This document shows, piece by piece, positions 18,749 to 28,247 of a DNA stretch of 64,000 bases (positions are counted from its first letter, which is position 1; each line of letters begins with the position of its first letter). The translations under genes and the position numbers were made by a program. The stretch comes from Modicisalibacter sp049808615 (GTDB lineage: Bacteria; Pseudomonadota; Gammaproteobacteria; Pseudomonadales; Halomonadaceae): NCBI RefSeq assembly GCF_049808615.1, contig NZ_JBNCAN010000007.1:1-64000 (forward strand), written 5' to 3'. The notes below the pieces were generated by a model. The model was not told the DNA's origin. It saw nothing but the letters and a program-made list of their open reading frames with translations, and did no database searches.

Positions 18749-21013
18749 ATGGCAGCGGCACAATACGATCTGCAGGACGCAAGTGGTATCGCTGAATCCC
18801 GACTCCTGATCGTAGGGCTCGGGCTGATCGGTGGCTCCTTGGCGCGAGCGCTCAAAGCGGCGGGATTCAAGGGTGAGATCGTCGCCTATGATCGTGATGC
18901 CAATGAAATCGCCCGGGGCCTCGAGATGGGGGTGATCGATGCCGGTGGCTCCGAACTCGGCCCTCTGGTTCCCGGCAGCTCGATGATCCTGCTGGCAGTG
19001 CCGGTGCTGGCCATGGAATCCGTATTGCGTACCTTGGCACCGTTGATCGAGGATCAGGTGGTGACCGATGTCGGCAGTACCAAGCTGGCGATTTGCGCGG
19101 CAGCGGAGAGGGTGTTCGGGAGATTGCCGACCAACATGGTGCTGGGCCATCCGATCGCCGGCTCGGAGAAGAGCGGGGTGGCTGCCTCCGATGCTTCCTT
19201 GTACCGGCAACACAAAGTCATTTTAACGCCCCAAACCGACACCGATCCCAGCGCCTTGCTGCGCGTACGTGCGCTATGGGCGGCTTGCGGCGCCGAGGTG
19301 CTTGAAATGACGGTGGAGCGCCACGATGAGGTGCTGGCGCGCACGAGTCACTTACCGCATCTGTTGGCCTTCTCGCTGGTCGACACCCTGGCACGCCAGG
19401 ACGATAGGCTGGAAATATTCCGTTATGCCGCAGGCGGTTTTCGCGATTTCACACGCATCGCCGGCAGCGATCCGGTGATGTGGCGCGATATCTTCAGCGC
19501 CAACCGGGATGCCCTGTTGACGGCATTGGATGATTTCGAAAGTGGCATCGCCCGCTTGAGAATGGCCATCACAAGTGGCGATGACGATGCCCTGTTGGCC
19601 ACCCTTGATCGGGCCAGTCATGCCCGACACTATTTCGATACGTTATTGAACAAGACGAGATACCAAACGATGGAATTACGTAATGTCCGCTATCGGGCCC
19701 GCCCGGGCGGCGCTGTCAGTGGCTCGATTCGAGTGCCCGGCGACAAGTCGATCTCCCACCGGGCGATCATGTTGGGTGCCCTGGCCGAGGGTGTTACCCA
19801 AGTGCAGGGATTCCTCGAAGGCGAAGATAGTCTTGCGACGCTGCAGGCCTTTCGCGAGATGGGCGTCGCCATTGAAGGGCCGCACCAGGGGCGTGTGACC
19901 ATCCATGGTGTCGGCATGCACGGCCTGAAGAAGCCCGCCGGGCCGCTCTATGTGGGCAATGCCGGCACGGCCATGCGCTTGTTCGCCGGGCTACTGGCCG
20001 GTCAATCCTTTGATACCGAGCTGACCGGCGATGCCTCGCTGACCAAGCGTCCGATGGGGCGGATCATCGATCCCTTGCGCTTGATGGGGGCGGTCATCGA
20101 GTCCACCGAGGGACAGCGTCCTCCTTTGAGAATCAAGGGAGGGCAGCCACTCGAAGGCATTGCCTACGATATGCCCATGGCCAGTGCTCAGGTCAAGTCA
20201 TGTCTGTTGCTGGCGGGTCTTTACGCCACAGGTGAGACTCGGGTGAACGAGCCAGCACCCACCCGGGATCACACCGAACGTATGCTTAATGGCTTCGGGT
20301 ATCCGGTGCATCGCGAAGGCGATACTGCCTGGCTCGAAGGCGGTGGTCGCCTGACCGCCGGCCCCATCGATGTGCCCTCGGATATCTCCTCGGCGACCTT
20401 CTTCCTAGTCGCCGCGGCGATCACACCGGGAGCGGATCTGATTCTCGAGCATGTCGGCACCAACCCAACGCGTATTGGCGTGATCAATATTCTCAAGGCC
20501 ATGGGCGCGGATCTCGAACTGATCGATGAGCAGGAAGTGAGTGGCGAGTCGGTAGCCAACATTCGCATCCGCTATCGGCCCCTCAAGGGGATCGATATTC
20601 CTGAGGAGCAGGTGCCACTGGCCATCGATGAGTTTCCGGCGCTTTTCATCGCCGCCGCCAATGCGGTGGGCAAGACTCGTCTGCGCGGCGCCGAGGAACT
20701 AAGAGTCAAGGAATCCGATCGGCTTCAGGCCATGGCGGATGGGTTGAGCGCCTTGGGCGTCGATACCACACTCTATGCGGATGGCATCGATATTCAAGGC
20801 CGCGATCAAGGCCAAGGAGCCGAGAGGCCCAGCTATGGCGGTGGACGTATCGATAGCCTGGGGGATCATCGCATTGCCATGGCATTTGCCATTGCTAGCC
20901 TGCGCGCGAGCGATGATATCGTCATCGATGACTGCGCCAATGTGGCCACTTCATTTCCTGGCTTTGTCGAATTGGCACGCCGCGTGGGGCTTAACCTGGA
21001 GGAACAAGCGTGA
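18749..21013 (+). CDS. tyrA-aroA: Fused prephenate dehydrogenase / EPSP synthase
   Basis: 754-residue fusion of two aromatic-pathway enzymes. The N-terminal ~295 residues are a TyrA-type dehydrogenase (nucleotide-binding VGLGLIGGSLARAL; HPIAGSEKSG). From residue ~308 (MELRNVRY) the chain is a full AroA (VPGDKSISHRA; GNAGTAMRLF; DHRIAMAF near the end), which joins shikimate-3-phosphate and phosphoenolpyruvate. No stop or frameshift lies between the halves. Similar fusions are known in Pseudomonas. Start is at ATG 18749, 1 base after pheA; the end overlaps cmk by GTGA. Confidence 0.95.
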   Translation: MAAAQYDLQDASGIAESRLLIVGLGLIGGSLARALKAAGFKGEIVAYDRDANEIARGLEMGVIDAGGSELGPLVPGSSMILLAVPVLAMESVLRTLAPLIEDQVVTDVGSTKLAICAAAERVFGRLPTNMVLGHPIAGSEKSGVAASDASLYRQHKVILTPQTDTDPSALLRVRALWAACGAEVLEMTVERHDEVLARTSHLPHLLAFSLVDTLARQDDRLEIFRYAAGGFRDFTRIAGSDPVMWRDIFSANRDALLTALDDFESGIARLRMAITSGDDDALLATLDRASHARHYFDTLLNKTRYQTMELRNVRYRARPGGAVSGSIRVPGDKSISHRAIMLGALAEGVTQVQGFLEGEDSLATLQAFREMGVAIEGPHQGRVTIHGVGMHGLKKPAGPLYVGNAGTAMRLFAGLLAGQSFDTELTGDASLTKRPMGRIIDPLRLMGAVIESTEGQRPPLRIKGGQPLEGIAYDMPMASAQVKSCLLLAGLYATGETRVNEPAPTRDHTERMLNGFGYPVHREGDTAWLEGGGRLTAGPIDVPSDISSATFFLVAAAITPGADLILEHVGTNPTRIGVINILKAMGADLELIDEQEVSGESVANIRIRYRPLKGIDIPEEQVPLAIDEFPALFIAAANAVGKTRLRGAEELRVKESDRLQAMADGLSALGVDTTLYADGIDIQGRDQGQGAERPSYGGGRIDSLGDHRIAMAFAIASLRASDDIVIDDCANVATSFPGFVELARRVGLNLEEQA

Positions 21014-21702
21014 CGACTGCACAGGAGCCGGTGCTGGCCATCGATGGTCCGGGTGGCGCCGGGAAGGGCACGGTCAGCCGTTTGATTGCAGAGCGGCTGG
21101 GTTGGCACTTGCTCGATTCCGGAGCACTCTATCGTCTGACTGCCCAGGCCGCTGCCAAACATGGCGTGCCCCTGGATGACGAGTCCGGACTGGCAAGGCT
21201 CGCCGAGACGCTGGACGTGGCCTTTCTCGCCGAAAATGGCAATGCGCGAGTTCTCCTCGAGGGTGAAGATGTCAGCCGAGCAATTCGCACCGAAGAGGTC
21301 GGCGAGCGCGCCTCTCAAGTGGCCGTTCTGCAAAGGGTACGCAATGCCTTGCTGGCTCGGCAGCGCGATTTTCAGAAACCCCCTGGTCTGGTCGCCGATG
21401 GGCGCGATATGGGAACGGTGGTTTTCCCCCAGGCGACACTGAAGGTTTTCCTCACCGCCTCGGCCCAGGAGCGGGCTCGGCGCCGGTACTTGCAGTTGCA
21501 GGAAAGTGGTGCGAATGCTAGTCTATCGAGTCTTTTAAAAGAGATACAAGCTCGGGATGCACGTGATATGCAGCGTGCGGTGGCCCCACTCAAACCGGCG
21601 GATGATGCCATCGAGTTGGACACCACCGAGTTGTCGATACCGGACGTGGTGGATCGTATTCAAGGGTTGCTGGCCAGATCAGGGCTTGAACCGTCCGTTT
21701 GA
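21010..21702 (+). CDS. cmk: Cytidylate kinase
   Basis: Phosphorylates CMP/dCMP to CDP/dCDP for nucleic-acid and phospholipid synthesis. 230 residues. P-loop GPGGAGKGT near the N-terminus; DGRDMGTVVFP (~136-146) matches the CMP-binding region. The start is GTG, preceded by GGAGGA inside the end of aroA, and overlaps the aroA stop (GTGA), so translation is probably coupled. Next gene is rpsA, as in most gammaproteobacteria. Confidence 0.96.
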   Translation: MTTAQEPVLAIDGPGGAGKGTVSRLIAERLGWHLLDSGALYRLTAQAAAKHGVPLDDESGLARLAETLDVAFLAENGNARVLLEGEDVSRAIRTEEVGERASQVAVLQRVRNALLARQRDFQKPPGLVADGRDMGTVVFPQATLKVFLTASAQERARRRYLQLQESGANASLSSLLKEIQARDARDMQRAVAPLKPADDAIELDTTELSIPDVVDRIQGLLARSGLEPSV

Positions 21703-21894
21703 ATGCCTTGTCAGGCAAACGACACTTCCGGACCCCGTAACGATGTCATGATGCAAACCGGCATTTCTTGTGGCAAGTCGATTTGGATCAAACCAGCGTC
21801 AACATCTTCGGGGAAATATGTAGATTAGGCCCGCGTTCGCTGGTGGCGCGGAGAAGGCGACAACCGCCATTAACGTTGATCATGTAGGATGCTC

Positions 21895-23571
21895 ATGAGC
21901 GAAAGCTTTGCTGAACTGTTTGAACAATCTCTCCAGGATATCAATATGGAGCCGGGTGCCATCGTCATGGCGACCGTGGTGGATATTGAGAACGACTGGA
22001 TTACTGTCAATGCCGGCCTGAAATCCGAAGGGCAGATTCCCGCTGCTCAGTTCAAGGATGACAATGGCCAACTGACCATTGGCATCGGTGACGAAGTCAA
22101 GGTAGCGCTGGAAGCCGTCGAAGATGGTTTCGGTGAGACGCGTCTGTCCCGCGAAAAGGCCAAGCGTGCCGAGGCCTGGAAAGAGCTCGAAGCGGCTTTC
22201 GAAAAGGATGAGATCGTCAAGGGCGTGATCAATGGCAAGGTGAAGGGCGGCTTCACCGTCGATGTCGCCTCCATCCGCGCTTTCCTGCCAGGTTCTCTGG
22301 TGGATGTGCGCCCGGTGCGTGACACCGCGCACCTGGAAAACAAGGAACTGGATTTCAAGGTCATCAAGCTCGATCCCAAGCGCAACAACGTGGTTGTCTC
22401 GCGCCGTGCCGTGCTTGAAGCCGAAAACAGCGCCGAACGTGAAGCGCTGCTGGCAACGCTTCAGGAAGGCCAGCAGATCAATGGTATCGTCAAGAACCTG
22501 ACCGATTACGGTGCCTTCGTGGACCTGGGCGGCGTCGATGGTCTGCTGCACATCACCGATATGGCCTGGAAGCGCATCAAGCATCCGAGCGAGATCGTCG
22601 GGGTGGGCGATGAGATCAACGTCAAGGTGCTCAAGTTCGATCGTGAGCGCAATCGCGTCTCCCTGGGCTTGAAGCAGCTGGGCGAAGATCCCTGGGTCAA
22701 CATCAAGGACCGTTATCCGGAAGGCATGAAGGTCAATGCCCGCGTCACGAACCTCACTGATTACGGCTGTTTCGCCGAGTTGGAAGAGGGTGTCGAGGGT
22801 CTGGTCCACGTCTCCGAAATGGATTGGACCAACAAGAACATCCACCCCTCCAAGGTCGTTCAGGTGGGTGACGAAGTCGAAGTCATGGTACTGGATATCG
22901 ACGAGGAACGTCGTCGTATCTCCTTGGGTATCAAGCAGTGCACCACCAATCCGTGGGAAGACTTCAGTGCCCGTTACAACAAGGGTGATCGTGTCTCTGG
23001 AACCATCAAGTCGATTACCGATTTCGGTATCTTCATCGGCTTGGAAGGTGGTATCGACGGTCTGGTTCATCTGTCCGACATCTCCTGGTCGGAAACCGGC
23101 GAAGAGGCGGTGCGTCAGTTCAAGAAGGGCGATGAGGCAGAAGCCGTCATCCTGTCCATCGATCCTGAGCGCGAGCGTATTTCCCTGGGCATCAAGCAGC
23201 TCGAGAGCGATCCGGTCTCCGAGTTCCTGGCGGTCAATGACAAGGGTGCCATCGTCACCGGTCGTGTCGTCGAGATCGATGCCAAGGAAGCCCATGTCGA
23301 GCTGGCTACCGACGTGGTGGCGGTGCTCAAGGCATCCGAGATCAGTGCCGATCGCGTCGAAGATGCGCGCAACGTACTAAGCGAAGGTGATAGTGTCGAA
23401 GCCCGTATCGTGGGTGTGGATCGCAAGAATCGCGGCATCACGCTCTCGATCAAAGCCAAAGATCAGGCTGATACCCGTCGCAACATGGGTAAACTGCGGG
23501 AACAGGAAACCGAAAGCGGTGGCCCGACCACCATCGGCGACCTGATCAAGCAGCAGATGGGTCAAGACTGA
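21895..23571 (+). CDS. rpsA: 30S ribosomal protein S1
   Basis: mRNA-binding ribosomal protein needed for initiation on structured messages. 558 residues with six S1 (OB-fold) repeats; repeats 3-6 are clear from recurring NLTDYG/SITDFG and DGLVHLS blocks. Start at the second ATG (MSESFAELFEQSL), which matches the family; an in-frame ATG two codons earlier is possible. The 192-base gap after cmk leaves room for its own promoter. A strong terminator follows. Confidence 0.98.
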   Translation: MSESFAELFEQSLQDINMEPGAIVMATVVDIENDWITVNAGLKSEGQIPAAQFKDDNGQLTIGIGDEVKVALEAVEDGFGETRLSREKAKRAEAWKELEAAFEKDEIVKGVINGKVKGGFTVDVASIRAFLPGSLVDVRPVRDTAHLENKELDFKVIKLDPKRNNVVVSRRAVLEAENSAEREALLATLQEGQQINGIVKNLTDYGAFVDLGGVDGLLHITDMAWKRIKHPSEIVGVGDEINVKVLKFDRERNRVSLGLKQLGEDPWVNIKDRYPEGMKVNARVTNLTDYGCFAELEEGVEGLVHVSEMDWTNKNIHPSKVVQVGDEVEVMVLDIDEERRRISLGIKQCTTNPWEDFSARYNKGDRVSGTIKSITDFGIFIGLEGGIDGLVHLSDISWSETGEEAVRQFKKGDEAEAVILSIDPERERISLGIKQLESDPVSEFLAVNDKGAIVTGRVVEIDAKEAHVELATDVVAVLKASEISADRVEDARNVLSEGDSVEARIVGVDRKNRGITLSIKAKDQADTRRNMGKLREQETESGGPTTIGDLIKQQMGQD

Positions 23572-23637
23572 TTGTTCGGTCCTGATGTTTCTACGTCATA
23601 CATTGGCGTAGAAATATAGAAAGTTAGATAAGCATCG

Positions 23638-23669
23638 ACGCGGCCTCTTGATATGAGGCCGCGTTTTTT
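23638..23669 (+). terminator. Intrinsic terminator of rpsA
   Basis: Perfect 10-bp stem ACGCGGCCTC/GAGGCCGCGT with a 7-base loop and a run of six T. The T-run overlaps the stop codon of the oppositely oriented trmJ. Confidence 0.92.
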
Positions 23670-24408
23670 ATGGGTTGGTGTCTTGAGCCTTTTTTTCGAC
23701 GGCGCTCAGGAACCCACGCAGGATGGAAAGCTCCTTGCGGCTTGGCTGTGCGCGAGCGAACAAGGCGTGCAGGTGTTCTTCGGTACGAGCATGAGGTTGG
23801 GTGAGAAAGCCGACATCCTTCATGACGCGATGCAGATGTTCGTAAAAATGCGCTAGTTGCTCCTGACTGGGCAATGGGGTCTGGCGAGGTAGTGCTTGAT
23901 GAGTATGTGTTTGCTGTGTGCGCTGTTGAGCACGAAACAACTCATAGCAAAGTACCTGCACCGCCTGAGCGAGATTCAGTATGCCGTAGTCGGGATTGGC
24001 TGGAATGCTGACCTGATGGGTGCAATGGCGAAGCTCGTCATTGGTCAAACCGAAACGCTCGCGCCCGAATACCAGGGCCACTGGTTCGCTTCGTGCAACA
24101 GTAATGGTGTCCTCTGCCATCCGGTCGGGTTCATCGAAATGGGGTAGTGGTAGGTTGCGCAGTCGCGCACTGGCTCCGATCACCTGTACGCAGTCGGCAA
24201 CCGCGTCGGCCATGGCGTTGGTGACGCTGGCATTGATAACGACGTCTTCGGCACCGGCGGCCAGTCGCGTAGCTTCCTCGTCAGGGAAGCAGCGCGGATT
24301 GACCAGTGTCAGTTGTGATAAGCCCATGGTTTTCATGGCTCGAGCGCTGGCACCAATATTGCCGGGATGGAAGGTTTGAACAAGGACGATTCGAATATTG
24401 GAAAGCAT
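23668..24408 (-). CDS. trmJ: tRNA (Cm32/Um32) 2'-O-methyltransferase
   Basis: SPOUT-class enzyme methylating the ribose at position 32 of several tRNAs. 246 residues. The N-terminal catalytic domain shows VQTFHPGNIGASARAMK (~9-25), LVNPR and, further on, FGRERFGLTNDEL (~118-130), the knot region. A ~90-residue C-terminal helical extension is typical of TrmJ. In many genomes trmJ sits near suhB/iscR; here it is between rpsA and groEL. Confidence 0.93.
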   Translation of the reverse strand: MLSNIRIVLVQTFHPGNIGASARAMKTMGLSQLTLVNPRCFPDEEATRLAAGAEDVVINASVTNAMADAVADCVQVIGASARLRNLPLPHFDEPDRMAEDTITVARSEPVALVFGRERFGLTNDELRHCTHQVSIPANPDYGILNLAQAVQVLCYELFRAQQRTQQTHTHQALPRQTPLPSQEQLAHFYEHLHRVMKDVGFLTQPHARTEEHLHALFARAQPSRKELSILRGFLSAVEKKAQDTNP

Positions 24409-24430
24409 CGGCTTTAAGTATCGGCATGAT

Positions 24431-24467
24431 GGAAAAGAAAAACCCCGCTGATCAACTCAGCGGGGTT
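24431..24467 (-). terminator. Intrinsic terminator of groESL
   Basis: Perfect 11-bp stem AACCCCGCTGA/TCAGCGGGGTT with a 5-base loop, followed on the minus strand by TTTCTTTTCC. Lies 45 bases after the groEL stop. Confidence 0.88.
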
Positions 24468-24512
24468 CGTTAGTCAGACTAAAGCCAGCAGTCTGATGGG
24501 TATGGTCCGGGC

Positions 24513-26153
24513 TTACATCATACCGCCCATGCCACCCATGCCGCCCATGTCTGGAGCGCCACCGGCTTCTTTCTCGTCCGGATCGTCGGCGATCATCGCT
24601 TCGGTGGTGATCATCAGACCTGCCACGGAACCGGCGGACTGCAGTGCAGAGCGGGTTACCTTGGCCGGGTCGAGGACGCCCATCTCGAACAGGTCGCCAT
24701 ACTCGCCGGTTTGAGCGTTATAGCCGTAATTGCCTTCGCTGTCCTTGATGCGATTGACGATAACGGAAGCCTCTTCACCCGCGTTGGTGACGATCTGACG
24801 CAGCGGAGACTCCATGGCACGCAGTGCGATGCCGATGCCGTGGGTCTGGTCTTCGTTGTCGCCCTTGAGATCTTTCATGCGGGTCAGGATACGAATCAGG
24901 GCGGTACCACCACCAGGCACGACACCTTCTTCGACGGCTGCACGAGTGGAGTGCAGGGCGTCTTCGACACGAGCCTTCTTCTCCTTCATTTCCACTTCGG
25001 TAGCCGCACCGACGCGGATGACGGCGACGCCGCCGGCCAGCTTGGCGACACGCTCCTGAAGTTTCTCGCGATCGTAGTCGGAGGAGGTCTCTTCGATCTG
25101 GGCACGAATCTGGCTGACCCGGGCTTCGATGTCGTTCTCGGCGCCGGCGCCATCGATGATGGTCGTGTTTTCCTTGGACATGGTGATGCGCTTTGCATTA
25201 CCCAGATGGTCCAGGTTGGCCTGCTCGAGGGTGAGACCGACTTCTTCTGAAATCACGGTACCACCGGTGAGCACGGCGATGTCCTGCAGCATGGCCTTGC
25301 GGCGATCACCAAAGCCAGGTGCCTTGGCTGCCGCGACCTTGACGATGCCACGCATGTTGTTGACGACCAGTGTCGCCAGCGCTTCGCCTTCGATGTCTTC
25401 GGAGATGATCACCAACGGCTTGCCCGCCTTGGCGACACTCTCGAGTACCGGCAGCAATTCGCGGATATTGGATATCTTCTTGTCGACCAACAGGAGCAGC
25501 GGGTCTTCCAGTTCGACCGCCATGGTTTCCTGGTTGGTCACGAAGTAGGGCGAGAGATAACCACGGTCGAACTGCATGCCTTCGACCACTTCGAGCTCGT
25601 CCTCGAAGCCACGGCCTTCATCGACGGTGATGACACCTTCCTTACCGACTTTCTCCATCGCGTCGGCGATGATCTGGCCGATACGCGCATCGCCGTTGGC
25701 GGAAATGGTACCCACTTGGGCGATGGCCTTGGAATCGGTGCAGGGCACGGCCAGCTGCTCGATTTCCTTGACCGCAGCAATGATCGCCTGGTCGATACCG
25801 CGCTTGAGATCCATTGGATTCATGCCGGCGGTAACGCCCTTGAGGCCTTCGTTGACGATGGACTGAGCCAGCACGGTCGCGGTAGTGGTACCGTCGCCGG
25901 CCACATCGGAGGTCTTGGAAGCGACTTCCTTGACCATCTGTGCGCCCATGTTCTCGAATCTATCCTTGAGTTCGATTTCCTTGGCGACTGAAACGCCATC
26001 CTTGGTGACGGTCGGTGCGCCAAAGGATTTTTCGAGAACCACGTTGCGTCCCCTGGGTCCTAGGGTTGCCTTGACGGCATCCGCCAGGACATTGACACCA
26101 CGTGCCATGCGCTTGCGCGCGTCATCTGAAAACTTGATCTGTTTCGCTGCCAT
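24513..26153 (-). CDS. groEL: Chaperonin GroEL
   Basis: Subunit of the 14-mer folding chamber that works with GroES and ATP. 546 residues, the usual length, with DGTTTATVLAQ (ATP site, ~87-97) and the GGMGGMM C-terminal tail that lines the cavity. Downstream partner of groES, 72 bases apart, under a shared sigma-32 type promoter upstream of groES. Confidence 0.99.
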   Translation of the reverse strand: MAAKQIKFSDDARKRMARGVNVLADAVKATLGPRGRNVVLEKSFGAPTVTKDGVSVAKEIELKDRFENMGAQMVKEVASKTSDVAGDGTTTATVLAQSIVNEGLKGVTAGMNPMDLKRGIDQAIIAAVKEIEQLAVPCTDSKAIAQVGTISANGDARIGQIIADAMEKVGKEGVITVDEGRGFEDELEVVEGMQFDRGYLSPYFVTNQETMAVELEDPLLLLVDKKISNIRELLPVLESVAKAGKPLVIISEDIEGEALATLVVNNMRGIVKVAAAKAPGFGDRRKAMLQDIAVLTGGTVISEEVGLTLEQANLDHLGNAKRITMSKENTTIIDGAGAENDIEARVSQIRAQIEETSSDYDREKLQERVAKLAGGVAVIRVGAATEVEMKEKKARVEDALHSTRAAVEEGVVPGGGTALIRILTRMKDLKGDNEDQTHGIGIALRAMESPLRQIVTNAGEEASVIVNRIKDSEGNYGYNAQTGEYGDLFEMGVLDPAKVTRSALQSAGSVAGLMITTEAMIADDPDEKEAGGAPDMGGMGGMGGMM

Positions 26154-26225
26154 TGTCGTTGCTTCCTGAATCAGTGCTTAAAAAGAAGTTCGGAGTAAAA
26201 TAAGTGGTGCGGCGCCTACCGCTGA

Positions 26226-26519
26226 TCAACCTTCGACCACGGCGAGGATGTCGGTTTCACTCATGATCAACACTTCTTCGCCGTCGATTTTCTGTTTCTC
26301 GACGCCAAAACCTTCCTTGAAGATGACGGTATCGCCGACTTTCACATCTAGAGGGCGCACTTCGCCGTTATCTAGGATCCGGCCATTACCGACGGCGAGA
26401 ATCTCACCCCGAGTCGGTTTTTCCTGGGCGTTGCCCGGAAGCACGATGCCGCCAGCGGTTTTTTGCTCTTCTTCGACGCGACGAACTACGACGCGATCGT
26501 GCAAGGGACGGATATTCAT
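26226..26519 (-). CDS. groES: Co-chaperonin GroES
   Basis: Heptameric lid of the GroEL chamber. 97 residues: MNIRPLHDRVVVRR start, the mobile loop around residues 17-33 (EEQKTAGGIVLPG), and the usual beta-barrel. First gene of the groESL operon, preceded by a good AGGAGA-like site and, ~140 bases upstream, by a heat-shock promoter. Confidence 0.99.
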   Translation of the reverse strand: MNIRPLHDRVVVRRVEEEQKTAGGIVLPGNAQEKPTRGEILAVGNGRILDNGEVRPLDVKVGDTVIFKEGFGVEKQKIDGEEVLIMSETDILAVVEG

Positions 26520-26660
26520 TGCTCACGTTCTCCTAATGGTTACATGACTCAAAATGCACCTGAGGGCTAGGCGCTCAGGGTGGAAAGCAGCGCTTTCCTT
26601 TGTTGTTGACCCGTCAGTAATCGTTGCCTACGGACGGGTCTGATTTCGTTACTGTCCCTT

Positions 26661-26687
26661 GATGGGGACGACGGTGCGCCTTTCAAG
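26661..26687 (-). promoter_or_regulatory. Sigma-32 heat-shock promoter of groESL
   Basis: On the minus strand CTTGAAA (26681-26687) is separated by 13 bases from CCCCATC (26661-26667). This matches the known RpoH consensus CTTGAAA-N11-16-CCCCAT. It lies in the gap between fxsA and groES and points to groES. Confidence 0.92.
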
Positions 26688-26706
26688 GGGCGCAAATGAA
26701 AAAAAT

Positions 26707-27222
26707 TCAGTGGCGCGGCTCATCCTTGGAGATGAAGTCTCCTTCCAATGGTGAGGCATCCTTATGGCCTTTATCGGAGCTTTGATTTTCACGGGAATCG
26801 CTATTGTGAGTAGTGTGCTGCTCCCAGCCTTCCGAGCCGCGTCTATAGTGGCTGCTCATGCCGACTCCCTTGATCTGAAAAGGGAGACGCGAAAGCAGCT
26901 TGCCTAGCGCACGCCTGGAAGTGGGTAGAAGGCATAGAAAGCCCAGCGCATCCGAGAGAAAGCCGGGGGCCATGAGCAGGGCGCCACCGAAGATCAACGC
27001 CGCACCGGTCATCAGCTCATCCGAGGGAATCTCACCTTGAGCCAGGCGTTGTTGCGCGCGTTGCAAGGTGGCAACGCCTTCCCGTCGAACCAGATACAGG
27101 CCTATGAAGCCGGTGGCAAGGATCAGGGCAAGGGTAGCCAATAACCCGATCTGTGCGCCCACGGAGAACAGGATCACGAAGTCGAGCAGCGCGAATAGTG
27201 TAAAAGCGAGAAGAATCGGCAT
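26707..27222 (-). CDS. fxsA: FxsA-family inner-membrane protein
   Basis: 171 residues. Membrane helices at ~5-25, ~28-47 and ~75-100, then a polar, charged C-terminal tail (~115-171). FxsA is known for suppressing phage T7 F-exclusion when overproduced; its normal role is unclear. The segment GAALIFGGALLMAPGFLSD (~73-91) is typical of the family. It sits just upstream of groESL, a neighbourhood also seen in enterobacteria. Confidence 0.88.
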   Translation of the reverse strand: MPILLAFTLFALLDFVILFSVGAQIGLLATLALILATGFIGLYLVRREGVATLQRAQQRLAQGEIPSDELMTGAALIFGGALLMAPGFLSDALGFLCLLPTSRRALGKLLSRLPFQIKGVGMSSHYRRGSEGWEQHTTHNSDSRENQSSDKGHKDASPLEGDFISKDEPRH

Positions 27223-27398
27223 GGCGGCTCCAGGTCACGGTACTCCCTAAAGGATGGAGGCGGCTGGTGATAATGCAAGTCTTGCAGAGTGAAGTGAAAG
27301 GCAATTGGCTTCAACCGAGCACCTCTTTCGATGCTGGAAAAAAGAGGCTGATTGCAGTATGCTGCAGCGCACAAACTAATTAAGGACTGGAGGTAAAA

Positions 27399-28160
27399 AT
27401 GCACATTAACGATGAGGTGATTGCGATTACCGGCGGTGCTCAAGGATTGGGGCTGGCCATGGCCAAGATGCTGGGCGAGCGTGGGGCACGCATTGCCTTG
27501 ATTGACCTGGATGCCGAGCAACTCGAGCAAGCGGTCAATGTTCTGGCCGACTCCCACATTCAGGCACAGGCCTTTGTTGCCAACGTGGCCGAAGAGTCGT
27601 CCGTCATCGAGGTGTTCACCGAGATTCGAGCAAAGCTCGGGCCGGTGGCGGGGCTAGTCAACAACGCCGGCATCACGCGGGACGGTTTGCTGGTCAAGGC
27701 CAAGGACGGGGAGGTTGTCTCGACAATGTCGCTGAAGCAGTGGCAGCAGGTGATCGATGTCAATCTGACAGGTGTGTTCCTGTGTGGTCGCGAGGCCGCC
27801 AGCCAGATGATCGAGGCCGGTACTCAAGGCGTCATCGTCAATATCTCGAGTATTTCTCGAGCCGGTAACATGGGGCAAAGTAATTATGCCGCCGCCAAGG
27901 CAGGTGTCGCGGCGTTGACCGTGACCTGGGCCAAAGAACTTGCCCGCTACGGAATTCGGGTCGGTGCAGTCGCACCGGGCTTTATCGAAACAGAGATGAC
28001 CGCATCGATGCGTCCTGAAATCCTCGAGAAAATCACCAAGGGTGTGCCGCTCGGACGTTTGGGGCTGCCCGAAAACATTGCTGACAGCGTGCGTTATATC
28101 TTCGAGAACAACTACTTCAGCGGTCGTGTGCTGGAGTGCGATGGCGGTTTACGGGTATAA
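27399..28160 (+). CDS. Short-chain dehydrogenase, FabG-like
   Basis: 253-residue NAD(P)-dependent SDR. The cofactor loop is TGGAQGLGLAMA (~11-22); NNAG (~87-90), the catalytic Ser in ISSISRAG, and YAAAKAG (Tyr/Lys) are all present. C-terminal GRVLECDGGLRV fits FabG relatives. GGAGGT precedes the ATG by 5 bases. It is not next to acpP or fabD, so it is more likely an accessory 3-ketoacyl reductase or other ketoreductase than the essential FabG. Substrate unknown. Confidence 0.85.
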   Translation: MHINDEVIAITGGAQGLGLAMAKMLGERGARIALIDLDAEQLEQAVNVLADSHIQAQAFVANVAEESSVIEVFTEIRAKLGPVAGLVNNAGITRDGLLVKAKDGEVVSTMSLKQWQQVIDVNLTGVFLCGREAASQMIEAGTQGVIVNISSISRAGNMGQSNYAAAKAGVAALTVTWAKELARYGIRVGAVAPGFIETEMTASMRPEILEKITKGVPLGRLGLPENIADSVRYIFENNYFSGRVLECDGGLRV

Positions 28161-28197
28161 ACGACTAATCATGTAACCGTGAATCGCTTCAATTCGA

Positions 28198-28233
28198 GCG
28201 CAACGAGAAAAACCAAGGTATGCCTCGTTGCGC
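28198..28233. terminator. Possible bidirectional hairpin
   Basis: A perfect 10-bp stem GCGCAACGAG/CTCGTTGCGC encloses a 16-base loop between the convergent SDR and comEA-like genes. No T-run on either side, so terminator function is uncertain. Confidence 0.4.
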
Positions 28234-28247
28234 GGTGAACGAGCTGT

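Noticed and set aside
21880..23295. 471-codon open frame antisense to rpsA
   Set aside because: It mirrors the repeated S1 domains on the opposite strand; the composition is an echo of the codon pattern of rpsA.
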